A stretch of DNA of 64,000 bases. Source: Pascua guehoae. Taxonomy: Eukaryota; Basidiomycota; Tremellomycetes; Trichosporonales; Trichosporonaceae. Under the pieces are notes generated by a model that worked only from the letters and a program-made list of their open reading frames with translations, searched no databases and had not been told where the DNA came from. Shown here piece by piece: positions 21,770 to 32,012 of this stretch; within the stretch, counting starts at the first letter, position 1, and each line of letters opens with the position of its first letter. The position numbers and the translations under genes are program-made. Location: positions 365,029-429,028 of the forward strand of contig BCJX01000011.1 of assembly GCA_001600415.1 (NCBI GenBank), read 5' to 3'.

Positions 21770-23956
21770 CTAGAGGTCACTGCGCAGTCCAAAAGGTTTC
21801 CTCGGCCCCTGGTTTCCCCTGTTGGCAGGCCGCGGCGGTGCCTTGTGGGGCGCCCCCGGGCCGTCGCGCCGTGGTGTCCGGCCCTGGGCGGCGCCGCGTG
21901 GTAGGCCACGGATCCGCTCAGCGATAAAGGTTAGGCCGGCCTCGACGCTAGAGCAGAGCCGTACAAAGTCGACATTGTACAGGTGCGTCTTGATCGTGAC
22001 GAGGTAGACGTAGTCTGTTGTCAGCGGGGGCGGGTGTGGGTTGGGGCGTGGGGCGTAGGGCTTGACTTCTGGGCTTGTTGGGGGGTTGGGAGGCTAGGTG
22101 GCGTACACACTACCTTCCGACCGCCTCCGCGCTCCCTCTCGGTACTCACCAGGATTGAGGGGTGCAGACCCACTCCCCTCGCAGACGCGATTCGCGACGA
22201 GGTCAAACGCGGCCTTGAACTTGTTGCGCGTATGGCGCCGCTCGACGGCGAGGGTGGACACGCTGTTCTTGCTGGCGACGACGCAGACGCGCACGCGGCG
22301 CTGGGCGGGCGACAGCTGGCGGCGGTGCATGGCGGCCGGGAATGGCGAGGGCTGCTCGGGCGCGCCCTGGCGCTTGACGGCTCGGAGGGGGAAGGCGCTC
22401 ATGGTAAACGACGGGCAGCCAAAGGTCGGCCGCGGGTCGGCGCCGTACTCGCGCCGGGCTTGCGGGCGGCCCAGGGATTGGGCGGCTTCGAAGACGGCCT
22501 TGTAGTCGGCGCCTTCGTAGAGGAACTGGGGTGAGCGGGGCTGGGGATGAAAGGGGGGTGGGGGCAAAGCGATTGTTTTGGGATTTGAAGGTTGAGAGCA
22601 GTTGCCCTGCGGCTACCCATGCGTTGCTCGGCACTATTTCTCCCGCGCCAAATGGTGGGAAGTACTCACATCGCGCCGTGCCAAGGGAGGCATATTTGCG
22701 GGATTCAAAAGGTGCCATTCTGGCTTCCACGGCCCCGCGGGCATTGGCGCCGGGACCACCTTCGTCGCCGAACGGGGCACCAGCCTTGAGGGCTGGGACG
22801 CCGTCCACGCGTGCGCGGGCGGGGGCGGGGATGCCGGACGCATGTCCTCGGTCGGGACGCGGGACTTCGTCTCGCGCGGTGGCACGTCCAGCTCAAATGG
22901 GTCGACGACTAGTTTGCGCGTCCACTCGTCCACAGACTCTTGCCTGGCCGCCAGAGGCGGGGCTGTAGGTGCCCGCAACCCGAACGATGCCCTCGCTGCC
23001 GACTGTGCGGGAGTATTGGCCAGCAGCCCGAACGGTTTCTTTGCCGCCGGCGGTTTAGTCTTGGCAGGGCGGGCCTTGGGCTGTTCCTCTCGCTCAAACT
23101 CCGCCCACTCGTCCCGGGGTGGTTCTTGCCTAGCCGCCGGAGGCGGGGCGGTGGGTGCTCGGAGTCCGAAGGGTGTCTTCTTCGGCGTCCGCGCTGGGGT
23201 CTTTACCTGCAGTCCGAACAGCGCCTTTGGTGTCTTCGGGGCCGACGGCGACCGCTCCGGCGCTGGCTGGGACGCGGGCGTCTCGGTCGGGTACTTGCGG
23301 TCCATGACCTCTTTGAGCCACGGCGCCATCTCCTTCAGGTGGGGCTTGTCGGCCACGCGCGGGTGGTCGAGGTGGGGCAGCTTTTCCCTCACATACGGCG
23401 CCGGTTCTCTCAAGTAGATTGCGGGCTTGTGCGGTGTCGACGGCGCAGCCTTGGGTCCGCGGGGTGGTGGAGCCAGGCCGTCCTCGTCCTCTGGATCTCG
23501 GCTGCGTGTCCGGCCCGTGTCCTTTCTCGCATCCATCAGCCTCCCCGCCCTGCCAGACCCCGCGTCACCCCTTGTCGCACTCGACTTCTTGCCCTTTGGC
23601 TGCCATGCCAACTCGTCCAGCTCGCCCTCCATGTCCGCCGATGCCCGCCCAAGGTCCAGAGGAATGTCGTCTGGCAAGTCGCCCGCCGACAGGTCCAGGT
23701 CCGACACGTCCAGCCAGCTCTTTCTCAGCCAGCTCTTGCTCTTGCCCTTGTCGGTGTCGGTGCGGTTCCAGTCACCCCACCGCGCGTCCGGGTACGCACT
23801 CGGTCCACTGCTCGGAGTAGAGGGGCTGGTGGTGGCGCGTAATGATCGGTCTGGCGGACCGCCCGTGTGCCGGTCCAACACGCGCGGCGTCGTGCTCAGC
23901 GACCGGGCAATGGCTCGCCGCGAGAGGTGGCCCGTGAGCGGGAGCCGGCGGAGCAT
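21770..23956 (-). CDS. Predicted mitochondrial protein with FGLR repeats and RnpA-like C-terminal domain
   Basis: Three exons, 23956-22670, 22525-22150 and 22014-21770, give 635 aa. The start chosen, MLRRLPLTGHLSRRAIARSL followed by STTPRVL, is a textbook fungal mitochondrial presequence; an in-frame ATG at 24058 would bury it. Residues about 30-240 are charged and disordered. Residues 244-345 carry degenerate repeats around an FGL core: KALFGLQVKTP, KTPFGLRAPTAPP, KKPFGLLANTP and ASFGLRAPTAPP. The protein ends KPFGLRSDL. Residues about 470-590 form a compact basic domain: VRVCVVASKN, then AVERRHTRNKFKAAF, then DYVYLVTIKTH. This order and spacing resembles the bacterial RNase P protein (SKK, RNRxKRxxREAF, DYVVIA). 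The resemblance is mine by eye, and some Arg positions differ. Function is otherwise unknown. Confidence 0.75.
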
Positions 23957-24389
23957 CGAGGGTGCGTGTCTGCCGTCTGGGTTGAATGAGGTGAATAATA
24001 AACAAGTGCTCGAAGAGGTGAGCAGGTTGTTGAGGTTCTTTGCAACCGAGTTGAACATTTCGAGGAATCAGGCACCGCACGTGAAACCCACGTGATTCCC
24101 ATGCACAGGCAGTGGCACATGGTACATGTGGCAGAACCTCAACATGCATGCTGAGTCGTCCTGCATGGCCAAACCCACCTTGCTCGGACCGAGAAGCGGC
24201 AAGCTTGTTGGAATGGCCGTCCTAATATTAATCGATTCTCATTTGTGCAGGGGGTTACAACGCTAGCTACCAGCGGCGAGGAGAACGGGTTGTATCGACA
24301 CCGACAGCGAGAGGCCCTGTGGCTCCGCTCCCGTTCCGCAGAATACCCCTTAATGTTGCATAGCCACCGGGTCATATGTTGTCGTCGCC
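23957..24389. other. Spacer between mitochondrial gene and retrotransposon relic
   Basis: Promoter and 5' leader of the reverse-strand mitochondrial protein gene. No supported gene. Confidence 0.45.
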
Positions 24390-25300
24390 CTACAGGTCCC
24401 TATATACACGGCATTCCTTCCTTTCCTTCTGTTCGTATGTGGAAGTTCTCTCACAATCCCGCGCTCCCGGGCGAGAGACAAGACCAATCTTCTTACACAT
24501 CAGGCGGTGCTGCAGGGTCGCCAGCGGGTCCGTAACGAGTTCGGCGTAGTGTCCGTCTCCGACGTCTTTGTTATTGTCGCGTTTAATGAAGCAGATGTCG
24601 TCTTCTTCGAGGTAAGGCTGGATAAAATCGTATCGCTCCAGGACTGCCTTCGGGACGTCCTCAGCACAGCCGTCGCCGCCGCGGAAATTGCAGCGACGGT
24701 TCATGCCGCTCAAGAGATGGGCATGTCCAATTTCAGTCCTGAGCTCCAGCTCTTTGGCGATTCGGTGCCGCCAGACAAGCTCAGCCATGGCGTCGGCTTG
24801 GGCCATGATTTCGGCATCACAGGAGTCACAGGAGGCAATAGGCTTGCGGGCCGACCAGCTGATGCAGCTCTTGGATAGCATCGTGACAGTGCCCGTCGGG
24901 AACATGGTCTCCTGGTTGGCCTCGAGTTTTCCAGCCTTGAACCAGACAGCTCTGTCCTCATAGGTCACAACGCGCCGCTCCGAAGCCCAGTGCATGGTCG
25001 CGCGTGTTCTTGAGGTGCGAGAGAACGCCGAGCGCGTCCATCCACTGCTTCACGGAAGGCTGGTTCTGAGAAGCGCGAGAGTATGGAAATGGCATAGGCA
25101 ATTTCGAGGCGGGTGGTGTTGGCAACCCAGCGCAGGCGGCCCAAGAGAGAACGGTATTTCGGGCCGTTGGCAGGGCTATAGAGCGATCAGCATGGCCGCG
25201 CATACAGCGCCAGCGCCGGCTCGCTACCACCGTTCGGCGCGTTCGGGTCGTTCGGAAGCTTTGTGATCTCGCCGCTGCCCGCTGCGATCGGTGTCTAGTG
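24390..25300 (-). mobile_element. Ty1/copia retrotransposon relic, end of reverse transcriptase plus RNase H
   Basis: Read on the minus strand, successive frames carry copia Pol segments in the right order. KYRSLLGRLRWVANTTRLE and AYAISILSRF is the end of the RT region. After a frameshift comes SQNQPSVKQWMDALGVL, SHLKNTRDHAL (the HW..LKYLKGT-type block). After another shift comes the RNase H region with SCISWSARKPIASC, DSCDAEIMAQADAMAELVW and RRIAKELEL-like sequence, and then a C-terminal ERYDFIQPYLEED block matching the R.H...R..I.E...G segment. A stop codon lies near 25,190-25,200 and at least two frameshifts are present, so it is inactive. The longest open piece is 24390-24995. No long terminal repeats were identified. 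Confidence 0.75.
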
Positions 25301-25587
25301 CGGAAGGCCCACGGGCATGCTTGGGTTTCGAGCTCGATGGTGCGGAATGTGGTCGCATGTGATGTGGTTACACTTCGGTTGGCGTTACGGTGACGTCACA
25401 GTGGTGGTTTCTCGATCATTGCACGACTCCCCAAAGTCGACACACTCGCACCTCCCACCATTCAAGGTTCAAAGGCATCATAGCGTCCATGGGCCGCGGC
25501 GACAGCCTTTGGAGAGACACTACTAATACTCATGGATGCAAGCCATCGTGTTCCCCCCAACCTGTGCCACTTCCCCACTCACTCACC

Positions 25588-26223
25588 ATGCTCAAGCACC
25601 TCCTCGCACTCATCCTCCTGGTGTACGCTGTGCTCGCCAACCCGCTCCCCGACACCGGCGAGCTCAACACGCGCCAGGAAACCTACGGCCGGTTGCGCAC
25701 CACTGTTACGGACGATAAGAACCGCACTGGTGCGCTCGTCATCTCCAAGGTTACGTCGATCCCCCTTGTCAACGGCGACTTTGTCACGACGTGAGTTCAA
25801 CCCAACGAGCCTCACTGACGTTCAGCCTGCCGACGATCTTCCGCGTGTATGCGAGCTGGAGCGTGAGCGAGGGCTACCGGGGCCAGATCCAGGTCGCTTC
25901 TAGGGACAAGCGCTTCTGTCTCGACGCCGGCTCGCGTAGGTGCACGGTAGCTTACATTGCTGAGAGCAGGTCCTGGCAATGGCGTGCGGCTCAAGGTGTG
26001 GGAGTGTCTCGACGTTCCACAGCAGCAATGGCATTACAAAAACAATAAGATTGAGCTCATTGGCTATGGTAGGTGGACACCATGGCGAAGGCTTACAGCA
26101 GGGCTCTGCGTGGACCTTCGCGATGGTGATCTCGTTAGCAGTGCCGGATACGTCCAAACGTGGCAGTGCTACAAAGGCAACGTCAACCAGCAGTGGCACC
26201 TGACCCTGCCGCTAGCGGCTTGA
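25588..26223 (+). CDS. Small secreted ricin B-type lectin-fold protein, 178 aa
   Basis: Four exons, 25588-25790, 25826-25935, 25970-26068 and 26099-26223, separated by very short introns (35, 34 and 30 nt) with GTGAGT or GTAGGT donors. All phases agree and the frame is open. The start MLKHLLALILLVYAVLANP is a clear signal peptide; an in-frame ATG far upstream at 25390 would bury it. The mature part carries RFCLDAGS, VWECLDVPQQQWHY, GLCVDLRDGD and WQCYKGNVNQQWHL. These are CxD and QxW elements of the beta-trefoil (ricin B-type) carbohydrate-binding fold, seen here about twice, so the trefoil may be short. A role in binding extracellular glycans is inferred. The gene lies between pieces of a copia relic on the other strand. 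Confidence 0.8.
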
Positions 26224-26399
26224 ACCGGTGTCAGGATAGCTACTTCCGCAGACCATCACCGTCATCCCACATCTACGTCTGCGTGCAACCCACTTGACGT
26301 TCCGATTCCAACTACTCCACTAAAGCGCGGATTATAGTCTACCACAGGACAATATGCAAATGTCGTCAGCCTGGACCATGACGAAGGCTCGTTCCGCCT

Positions 26400-27060
26400 G
26401 AGGCGGAGCTTGCGGGTGGGACAACTCTGACTCGGACTTCATTGTCGCCATATCTCACGAAGAGTTTACACTCGACAGGTGCGGCGAGGAGATCGAGATC
26501 TTTAACACTGCAACGCGAAACAGGGTCAAGGCGGATGTGGTTGACAACTACTATGGGATGCAAGACTAGCGACGTCGACATGACTCTCACTGTCTCTGAC
26601 GCTGTGACAAACGGGAACATTCACGCCGGTCGCGTTCAGCGTTCTTGCGGACGTAGAGGCTCTTCTCGGACGCCAACTCGATAAATCCGAGCTCGCGAGG
26701 GCAGCCTTAAGCTCCGTGTACCAGACGTGGTTGTTGCGGCCCTGAAGCCGAAGATGGGCTTAAGAAGGCGCACAACACTGGAGGCCGACACTTCGTTCGC
26801 ATACGCATGTATACCGTCTGATCGAGCGCGGCGTTGAGACATGTGCTGTCGAAGTTGAGTTTCACGTCGAGCTCGGCGGCAACGGCAAGCAGAAGGCGAA
26901 GAGCCTTGACGCGTCCAACGGGGCCGTGGTGTCGTTGGCTTTGATTCCGGCTTGCTTGTTGTTGCACGCAGTGAGCTTTCAGACTTGAGGGTTGCCACGA
27001 AGGTACTGGCTCTTGGGAACCAAGTCCCGGCACAATTCAGGGGATATGCGGGCAACGTTC
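26400..27060 (-). mobile_element. Ty1/copia relic, N-terminal reverse transcriptase
   Basis: In the minus direction one frame gives PVGRVKALRLLLAVAAELDV followed by LNAALDQTVYMRM. This aligns with the copia RT block (APV..L..LR.LLALAA...L...D...AFLNG.LDE.VYM). It is followed, across frameshifts, by VRLLKPIFGF, NNHVWYTELKAALAS and LGFIELASEKSLYVRK, which match the CRL.KSLYGLKQ, WY..L...L...GF and D.CLY.RK blocks. The catalytic YVDD region cannot be read cleanly in the next 150 nt. Multiple frame changes show a decayed copy. Position and order suggest it was once continuous with the RNase H piece at 24.4-25.3 kb. Confidence 0.72.
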
Positions 27061-27099
27061 GGCTCGTATTGAGTGGAGAGGAGCGCAGTCTGCATCTTG

Positions 27100-27440
27100 A
27101 ACCTGTGGTACGGTGGTAGAACTCGAACCACGTGTCAACGTGGCCAAACTCGTCAATCAGATCGTCATACGGTAGTCAGGTGGCAGCGTGTTGCTGAAGA
27201 GGCGAATGGCATCGTGCGTCTCGAGGCCAATGTCGCGTTCCCCGAGTTGCTCGAGACCGCCCGAGAATTCATATAGATGTTCCATTGACTGGACATAGTC
27301 AACGTCGGGAACAGGGGTCGGCTGGTGTTGCGCACGAAGTCGTCCAGCAGGCGAAGACGTGCGTCTGCGATCGGAGGCATGATGAAGATGAGTTGGTTGT
27401 GAGTTGGATGGGGGGAAGGGAGAAGGGAGAATGTGCAAAG
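27100..27440 (-). mobile_element. Copia Gag-like remnant
   Basis: A minus-strand frame reads VDYVQSMEHLYEFSGGLEQL then THDAIRLFSNTLPPDYRM. This resembles the UBN2-type Gag core of copia elements (..F..L...L...G....D....LL.SLPPSY). Start and end are broken by frame changes, for example near 27,320 and 27,165. It lies upstream, in element orientation, of the RT remnant with no recognisable integrase between them, which suggests an internal deletion. The identity is tentative for this piece alone, but the order Gag then RT supports it. Confidence 0.5.
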
Positions 27441-28729
27441 TACAAAGGGCAAGAAGCCCGATGGTGTACTCTTGCGCAGAATACCTCGGCTGACTGATGC
27501 TGTTGAGGCAAGACTGAGAATGAGAATGAGTGGTGCCAGGTCGTGCACGCGCCTCTCACAGGCACAGACATACGGAGCCCCACTCAATTTGATCCCTGTG
27601 TGGCAGCTGGGTGGCAAGCTTCTTCGGAAACAGAATGACCCATGGTACAGTATGTCAGAGAAGCACAAACAACACCTCAGATTTGAAGAGGGGGGGGGGG
27701 GGTACGGGAGGTTCGTGGTGGTGTCCAGATCCTGGAGTGACAGAGTACAATGCCAACCCCTTGTGGACGACAGTGAGCTCAGAATAAACACGCAGTTAAG
27801 TACATATTTAATCTGACTGCATGACTGCATGGGACAAGTGGTAGACAACAGTGGAGAAATGGTCACACGACTGGAGGGCCGGAGCCGAGCAGGTCACACC
27901 AGCGGATGAGCATAAGGATAACAGTGATACCTGGTGCTTGGGGAAGGTAGCGAGGCTGCCGTACTGAGCTGGAGTCCACGCATGGCACCTATGCAGGGGC
28001 CGTGAGAAGCAAATCCAGGATGAGACAGGAATTGACATTCAGTCACTGTGGTTGGCCATTCTTCCCAATATCCGAACGTACATAGCCTTGGGCCCGTGCT
28101 CGGAAGAGTCACAACATCGCACCTGGACTGTCAGAATGCCAAGAGATCCTGGTCGCCCGATAGACACATACAGGCGTGCAGGTAAGCAGCCGCCGCCGCA
28201 CGGATCGTGCGCTACGCCACCATCGCTGCTTCGCTCAGGTTGCGTTGTGTTGACTTGATTAAACGAAGCAAGCATGATCGAACAGCCTTGGGTGTCGTAC
28301 GTTCCACTGTTTGACGAGGGTGAGCATCGCTCCAGTGTCACTTCTTTCATCACCACGGCCACAGCCACACCACAAGGCCTGTGCCCGCAGGACTGGTGGT
28401 GAGCCGCTTCTCACAGCTGTGCAATGCGTGCCCTATCACCAGGCTCCGAGCCCAGTCCCAAGACAAGCATGGTGCATGTGTCAGGGTTTGTACATCCCGT
28501 AAAATACATCAAGGGGCACCTGCATCGCTGCACAGTGAGCAAGAGGTGTGCAGGTAGACGTTTGGGGTTCCAGCGGGTCCAGATTCCCCGCACAGCGTTT
28601 AGCAGCAGCATTGACCGCCTCAAGCCTTGCCGTCTCCTTTGTGTCCCCCTCACCACACTGACACTGGCAAAGCATAAAGCATTGTCTGTCTGCTCTGTTA
28701 CTCTTCACTCTTTACCCGTGGCCACCACC
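27441..28729. other. Non-coding stretch before membrane-protein gene
   Basis: No supported gene. A 13-nt poly-G run lies at 27690-27702. The last few hundred bases should be promoter and 5' leader of the downstream gene. Confidence 0.45.
27690..27702. repeat. Poly-G tract, 13 nt
   Basis: Uninterrupted run of 13 G on the plus strand in non-coding sequence next to the copia Gag remnant. Confidence 0.95.
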
Positions 28730-30527
28730 ATGAAGATCCCAACAGGCATACGCAAGTATGTGCGATGGGTCTCTTTCTATCCTACTCGCACAGTACGTCC
28801 TCTCTTTCCCTCGCTTCTAGCCCCTTTCCCTTCTCGACCCACTCCACATGCTCAGCTTTTGCTCTCTTTCTCCCTTGCCCGGGCTCCCCCTCCTCGATTC
28901 CTTGCGCCAACCCCGCTGACGACCAGTTTCCGTTTAGTGACTTGTATCATGTCCTCACCACGCTGGTGTTCGTATCCGGGTTCTTCGCTTTGGTCGCTGG
29001 CGCACGTGAGTAGGGTATGAGAGTTCGGGGCCATACAACATCGCTCCTCACTAACATGTCAGTGCTTACTGTCGCTTGGGAAGCGACGACGGTCATGAGT
29101 TACGACTTCAATGCCAAAGACGACTATTGGCTCCGCGACAAGCCGTATTTCAGGGACCAACAACTCTGCAAACCCGCCACGTCGGTGTCCCAATAACTCT
29201 TAAGAGAATGCTAACAAGGCAGCCTGCGTAGGGGAGACTTGTTGTACACTTCCAACGGCGTATTTCAGTGGACAGTCACCGACTTCATGGGTGTAGATCG
29301 CTCATGGTCACTATTGTCCTACGACCCAATAGTATCCCGGATGCCACAAAGGGAAGCAATGGCATTGTACTCTGGGACAAACGTTTCGGCACAAATGGGA
29401 ATCAACAATGTGGGAGTCTACCATTATTTCAAGTCGATGTCGACAAATGTCGTGGTATGTTGAGGGCCCACTCAATGCCGCCCCCCTTTTGTTGCTCACG
29501 ACTAGGTTGAGGCCGCATACCATATCACCAATACCTCGTACATTGCATTGGAGGCGCGATTCACCCTTTCCGCTGCTCCTGAACAGACTGGTATTGGAAA
29601 CAGTGTGGATGGACTTCCGGCAAGTGATGTCCCAGGCGCGGTTATGTTTCGTCTCCGCGAACAGCAAAAGAATATCCAAGACCGGCAATATAAGACGGCC
29701 TGGTCAAAGCTTAACAAGAATTTGCGACCGGAAACCTGGAACAGGACCGACCTTCCAGCGTTCATGGCTTATTCTTCGTTTGAGTCTTATCGCTTTTTTA
29801 ACTTGTGCAAAGCCTAGTGAGTGGGTTCAGTCGCGAAATGAGGAATTCATTACCAACCCAATCTCAGCCAGCCTTTGACGGACGACTGCCTAAATAAAGA
29901 TTTATTCTTCAACATAGACGCTACAGAGACTTTTCCAGACGGTGGGTGCAGTTATCTACGTCTGTTGCTGTTCTCACTGCTCATCCTCCAAACCTTGCAT
30001 TGACATTGCAGGCCAGCAAGGGGTTTTTTATTTAAGTGACGTCGCCTCGGATGATGCTCAGTGGGATGGCGGATTTTTTAAAACGGTCTTCTCGGCCGCT
30101 TTGGACGACTTGGGTATCCAATGGCCATTCAATGTCTTTTACACCCCATATACCCCGCCCACCAAGACTGCAAGGCTGCACATCCAATATGTGTGCACCT
30201 TTCGAACTCTGAAATCGACTCCAAACCTCGTCTTGTCGGTTCTGACCACCGTCGCGTCCCTCATGGTGAGTAGTGGGCGACCTTGCTGGGAGTCTCCATC
30301 AGGCTAATACTTTACAGACGTCGTTCATTGCGACGTGGAGGTTGGGGTCGGTGCTCTCCGGCAAGTACCTTTTTACCGAGCATCGGGACGCGTTCGACAT
30401 CGAGATCGAGAGCGACCAGCCCAACAAGCAGGCCGACAACGTGACCGACGACGATGCCGATCCTTACGCGCAAGGGGGAACCACGTCGCGCGGCCAATAC
30501 ATCCCGCTCAACGACCTGGCGAAATAA
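28730..30527 (+). CDS. Predicted two-pass membrane protein with large luminal/extracellular domain, 446 aa
   Basis: Eight exons: 28730-28792, 28927-29005, 29063-29180, 29223-29454, 29506-29816, 29868-29941, 30012-30265 and 30318-30527. They join in frame to 447 codons with stop. One hydrophobic helix lies near the N-terminus (VLTTLVFVSGFFALVAGA) and one near the C-terminus (LVLSVLTTVASLMTSFIA). Between them lies a loop of about 290 residues with several N-glycosylation sequons (NVS, NTS, NRT). The tail after helix 2 is acidic and hydrophilic (IEIESDQPNKQ). Both termini are likely cytosolic. The third donor, GTCGGT at 29181, is weak and is the least certain join. I do not recognise the family; lineage-specific two-pass proteins of this layout are common in basidiomycetes. 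Confidence 0.68.
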
Positions 30528-31071
30528 TTCGAGCCTGTGAGCGTGTACCTCCCCACACATGCGCAACGACGAGATTCCACCGAACACCACCCGAGGCAAG
30601 GTTTCGTGTTTTGGTAGCGGTCGTCGCTTGCGTGTAGCCAGTATATATTGACCACTGTGATACCCTAAGGAGAGTGCTCGAGCGGGTTTAGTGGACGCGC
30701 AAGTGGCGTTTGTCTCTTGTGTTTGTGGATGCGGTAGTCGATGAAACAACTGGATCTGTGACGGTGACGGTTTCATACCCACGTGTGTGGGACGACTGAT
30801 AACGGAAAAATGAGTGTACTTGAATCATGTTGTTGGCGGCGGGGTCTCGGCCTTTGAGCGACTCGGGCCCTGAACGTCCAGTGTTCCTATGATCCTGTGA
30901 ACGGTGCTGCACGAATGCACACTGCTCTACTATCTATACACAATTGTAACACGCTGAAACGAGGGCTAACGCGCGAACGCATGGACGCAGCAGCCCGTTA
31001 TAGAAAGCTATGGGAGGTCAAAGCGGTTGGGCCGGGCGGCGAGCCGGGTAAAAGGTGACGAGTTTTGCCGC
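30528..31071. other. Spacer between convergent genes
   Basis: 3' flanks of the membrane-protein gene and the small acidic-protein gene. No coding region supported. Confidence 0.5.
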
Positions 31072-31415
31072 TCATTCACCACCCTTGACAGTCTCGGCGT
31101 CGCTGATGTCGCCGTCGTCGCTTTCGTCGCAGCTCCCATAGTCTGCGGCGTTGGACACTGCGTCGTCGTCGTACTCCAGCTCGCGGCTCTCGGGTGCGCC
31201 GTCGTGCTGGCAGGTTAGCATACTCGCGGCGAGGGAACGCTAGGGCCAGCAAAGGCCGGTTGAAGGGGCGAGAGGCTCACGTCGACGTCCGTTGCCACCT
31301 GGCCGTTACGCTGGTCATCGCTGTCGACGTCTTGGATCTGGGGAGTCAGTCATGGTTCCGCAGTTGGCCAACTCAAACTCACTGTGATCGCTACGTTTTG
31401 GGTAGGTTGGGACAT
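31072..31415 (-). CDS. Small acidic protein, 74 aa
   Basis: Three short exons, 31415-31383, 31337-31281 and 31206-31072 (11, 19 and 45 codons with stop). Every donor is GTGAGT or GTGAGC, acceptors are CAG, and all joins are in phase 0. The product starts MSQPTQNVAIT, continues IQDVDSDDQRNGQVATDVD, and ends in an Asp/Glu-rich tail (EYDDDAVSNA, DESDDGDISDAET). It has no membrane segment and very low predicted pI. I do not recognise it. Such tails occur in chaperone-like, histone-binding or ribosome-associated small proteins, but nothing here selects among these. It is divergent from the F-box-like gene, with starts about 600 nt apart. Confidence 0.6.
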
Positions 31416-32012
31416 CTTGGCGCCGAAGAGGGAGGGAGGGTCGTAAAGGAGGCGGGGGAGGGGGAGGGGTAAAGGTGGCGATACAGGCGAGACGCCGAGA
31501 TAGGGATGCAACAGACTAAACTTGTGTTGGTTGTCTGTACACTCTTTGACTTGTGCGAACCGGCCGGCGGCAGCGAGGTTTTCGAATCCTGGAATCGTGC
31601 TGGAGGATACGAGCGGTGCGGGGCATCGGGCGCGTTCGCGGCCGCGGCCAATGCGACGAGAGGGGTCGCTAAGTACGTCCCCATCTTTTCCCAAATTGGG
31701 GAGTTGCATAATCGACGCATTGTCAGAGATCAGAGTGTTGGCGTCAACTATGCACGCTCCCTGTTTCCAGTCGGACTTGGGCGTACCCGTGTCTTGGCCG
31801 TGTTGCATCTCGCATCTCGCGATCTCGCATCTGGCATCGCGCAGCTGAGCACCATGGGCAGCCTGTCGCCACGCTCGGACCGCCGCCACTGTCTTGGCCG
31901 CCACCACCTCCACTTTCGCCTCCACTTTCCACAACATTTGCCACCGTTCTGTTTGTTTCCCTTCTCCCACTTTCGCACCACACCACTTTGCTCTCGACGC
32001 ACGAGACACCCC
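31416..32012. other. Divergent promoter region
   Basis: Between the small acidic-protein gene (-) and the F-box-like gene (+). The plus-strand reading frame of the latter stays open across this stretch back to 31506, but the sequence looks like leader rather than protein (repeated CATCTCGC blocks near 31805-31835). Confidence 0.45.

Noticed and set aside
22602..23417. Plus-strand frame opposite the mitochondrial FGLR protein
   Set aside because: No start context or domain; the minus strand has a presequence, repeats and consistent splicing.
24058..24058. Upstream in-frame start for the FGLR mitochondrial protein
   Set aside because: It would place 34 residues before an ideal mitochondrial presequence; the start at 23956 is preferred.
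27110..27140. T-arm-like GGTTCGAGTTC on the minus strand near 27,125
   Set aside because: No acceptor, D or anticodon stems can be drawn around it; it lies within Gag-like sequence.
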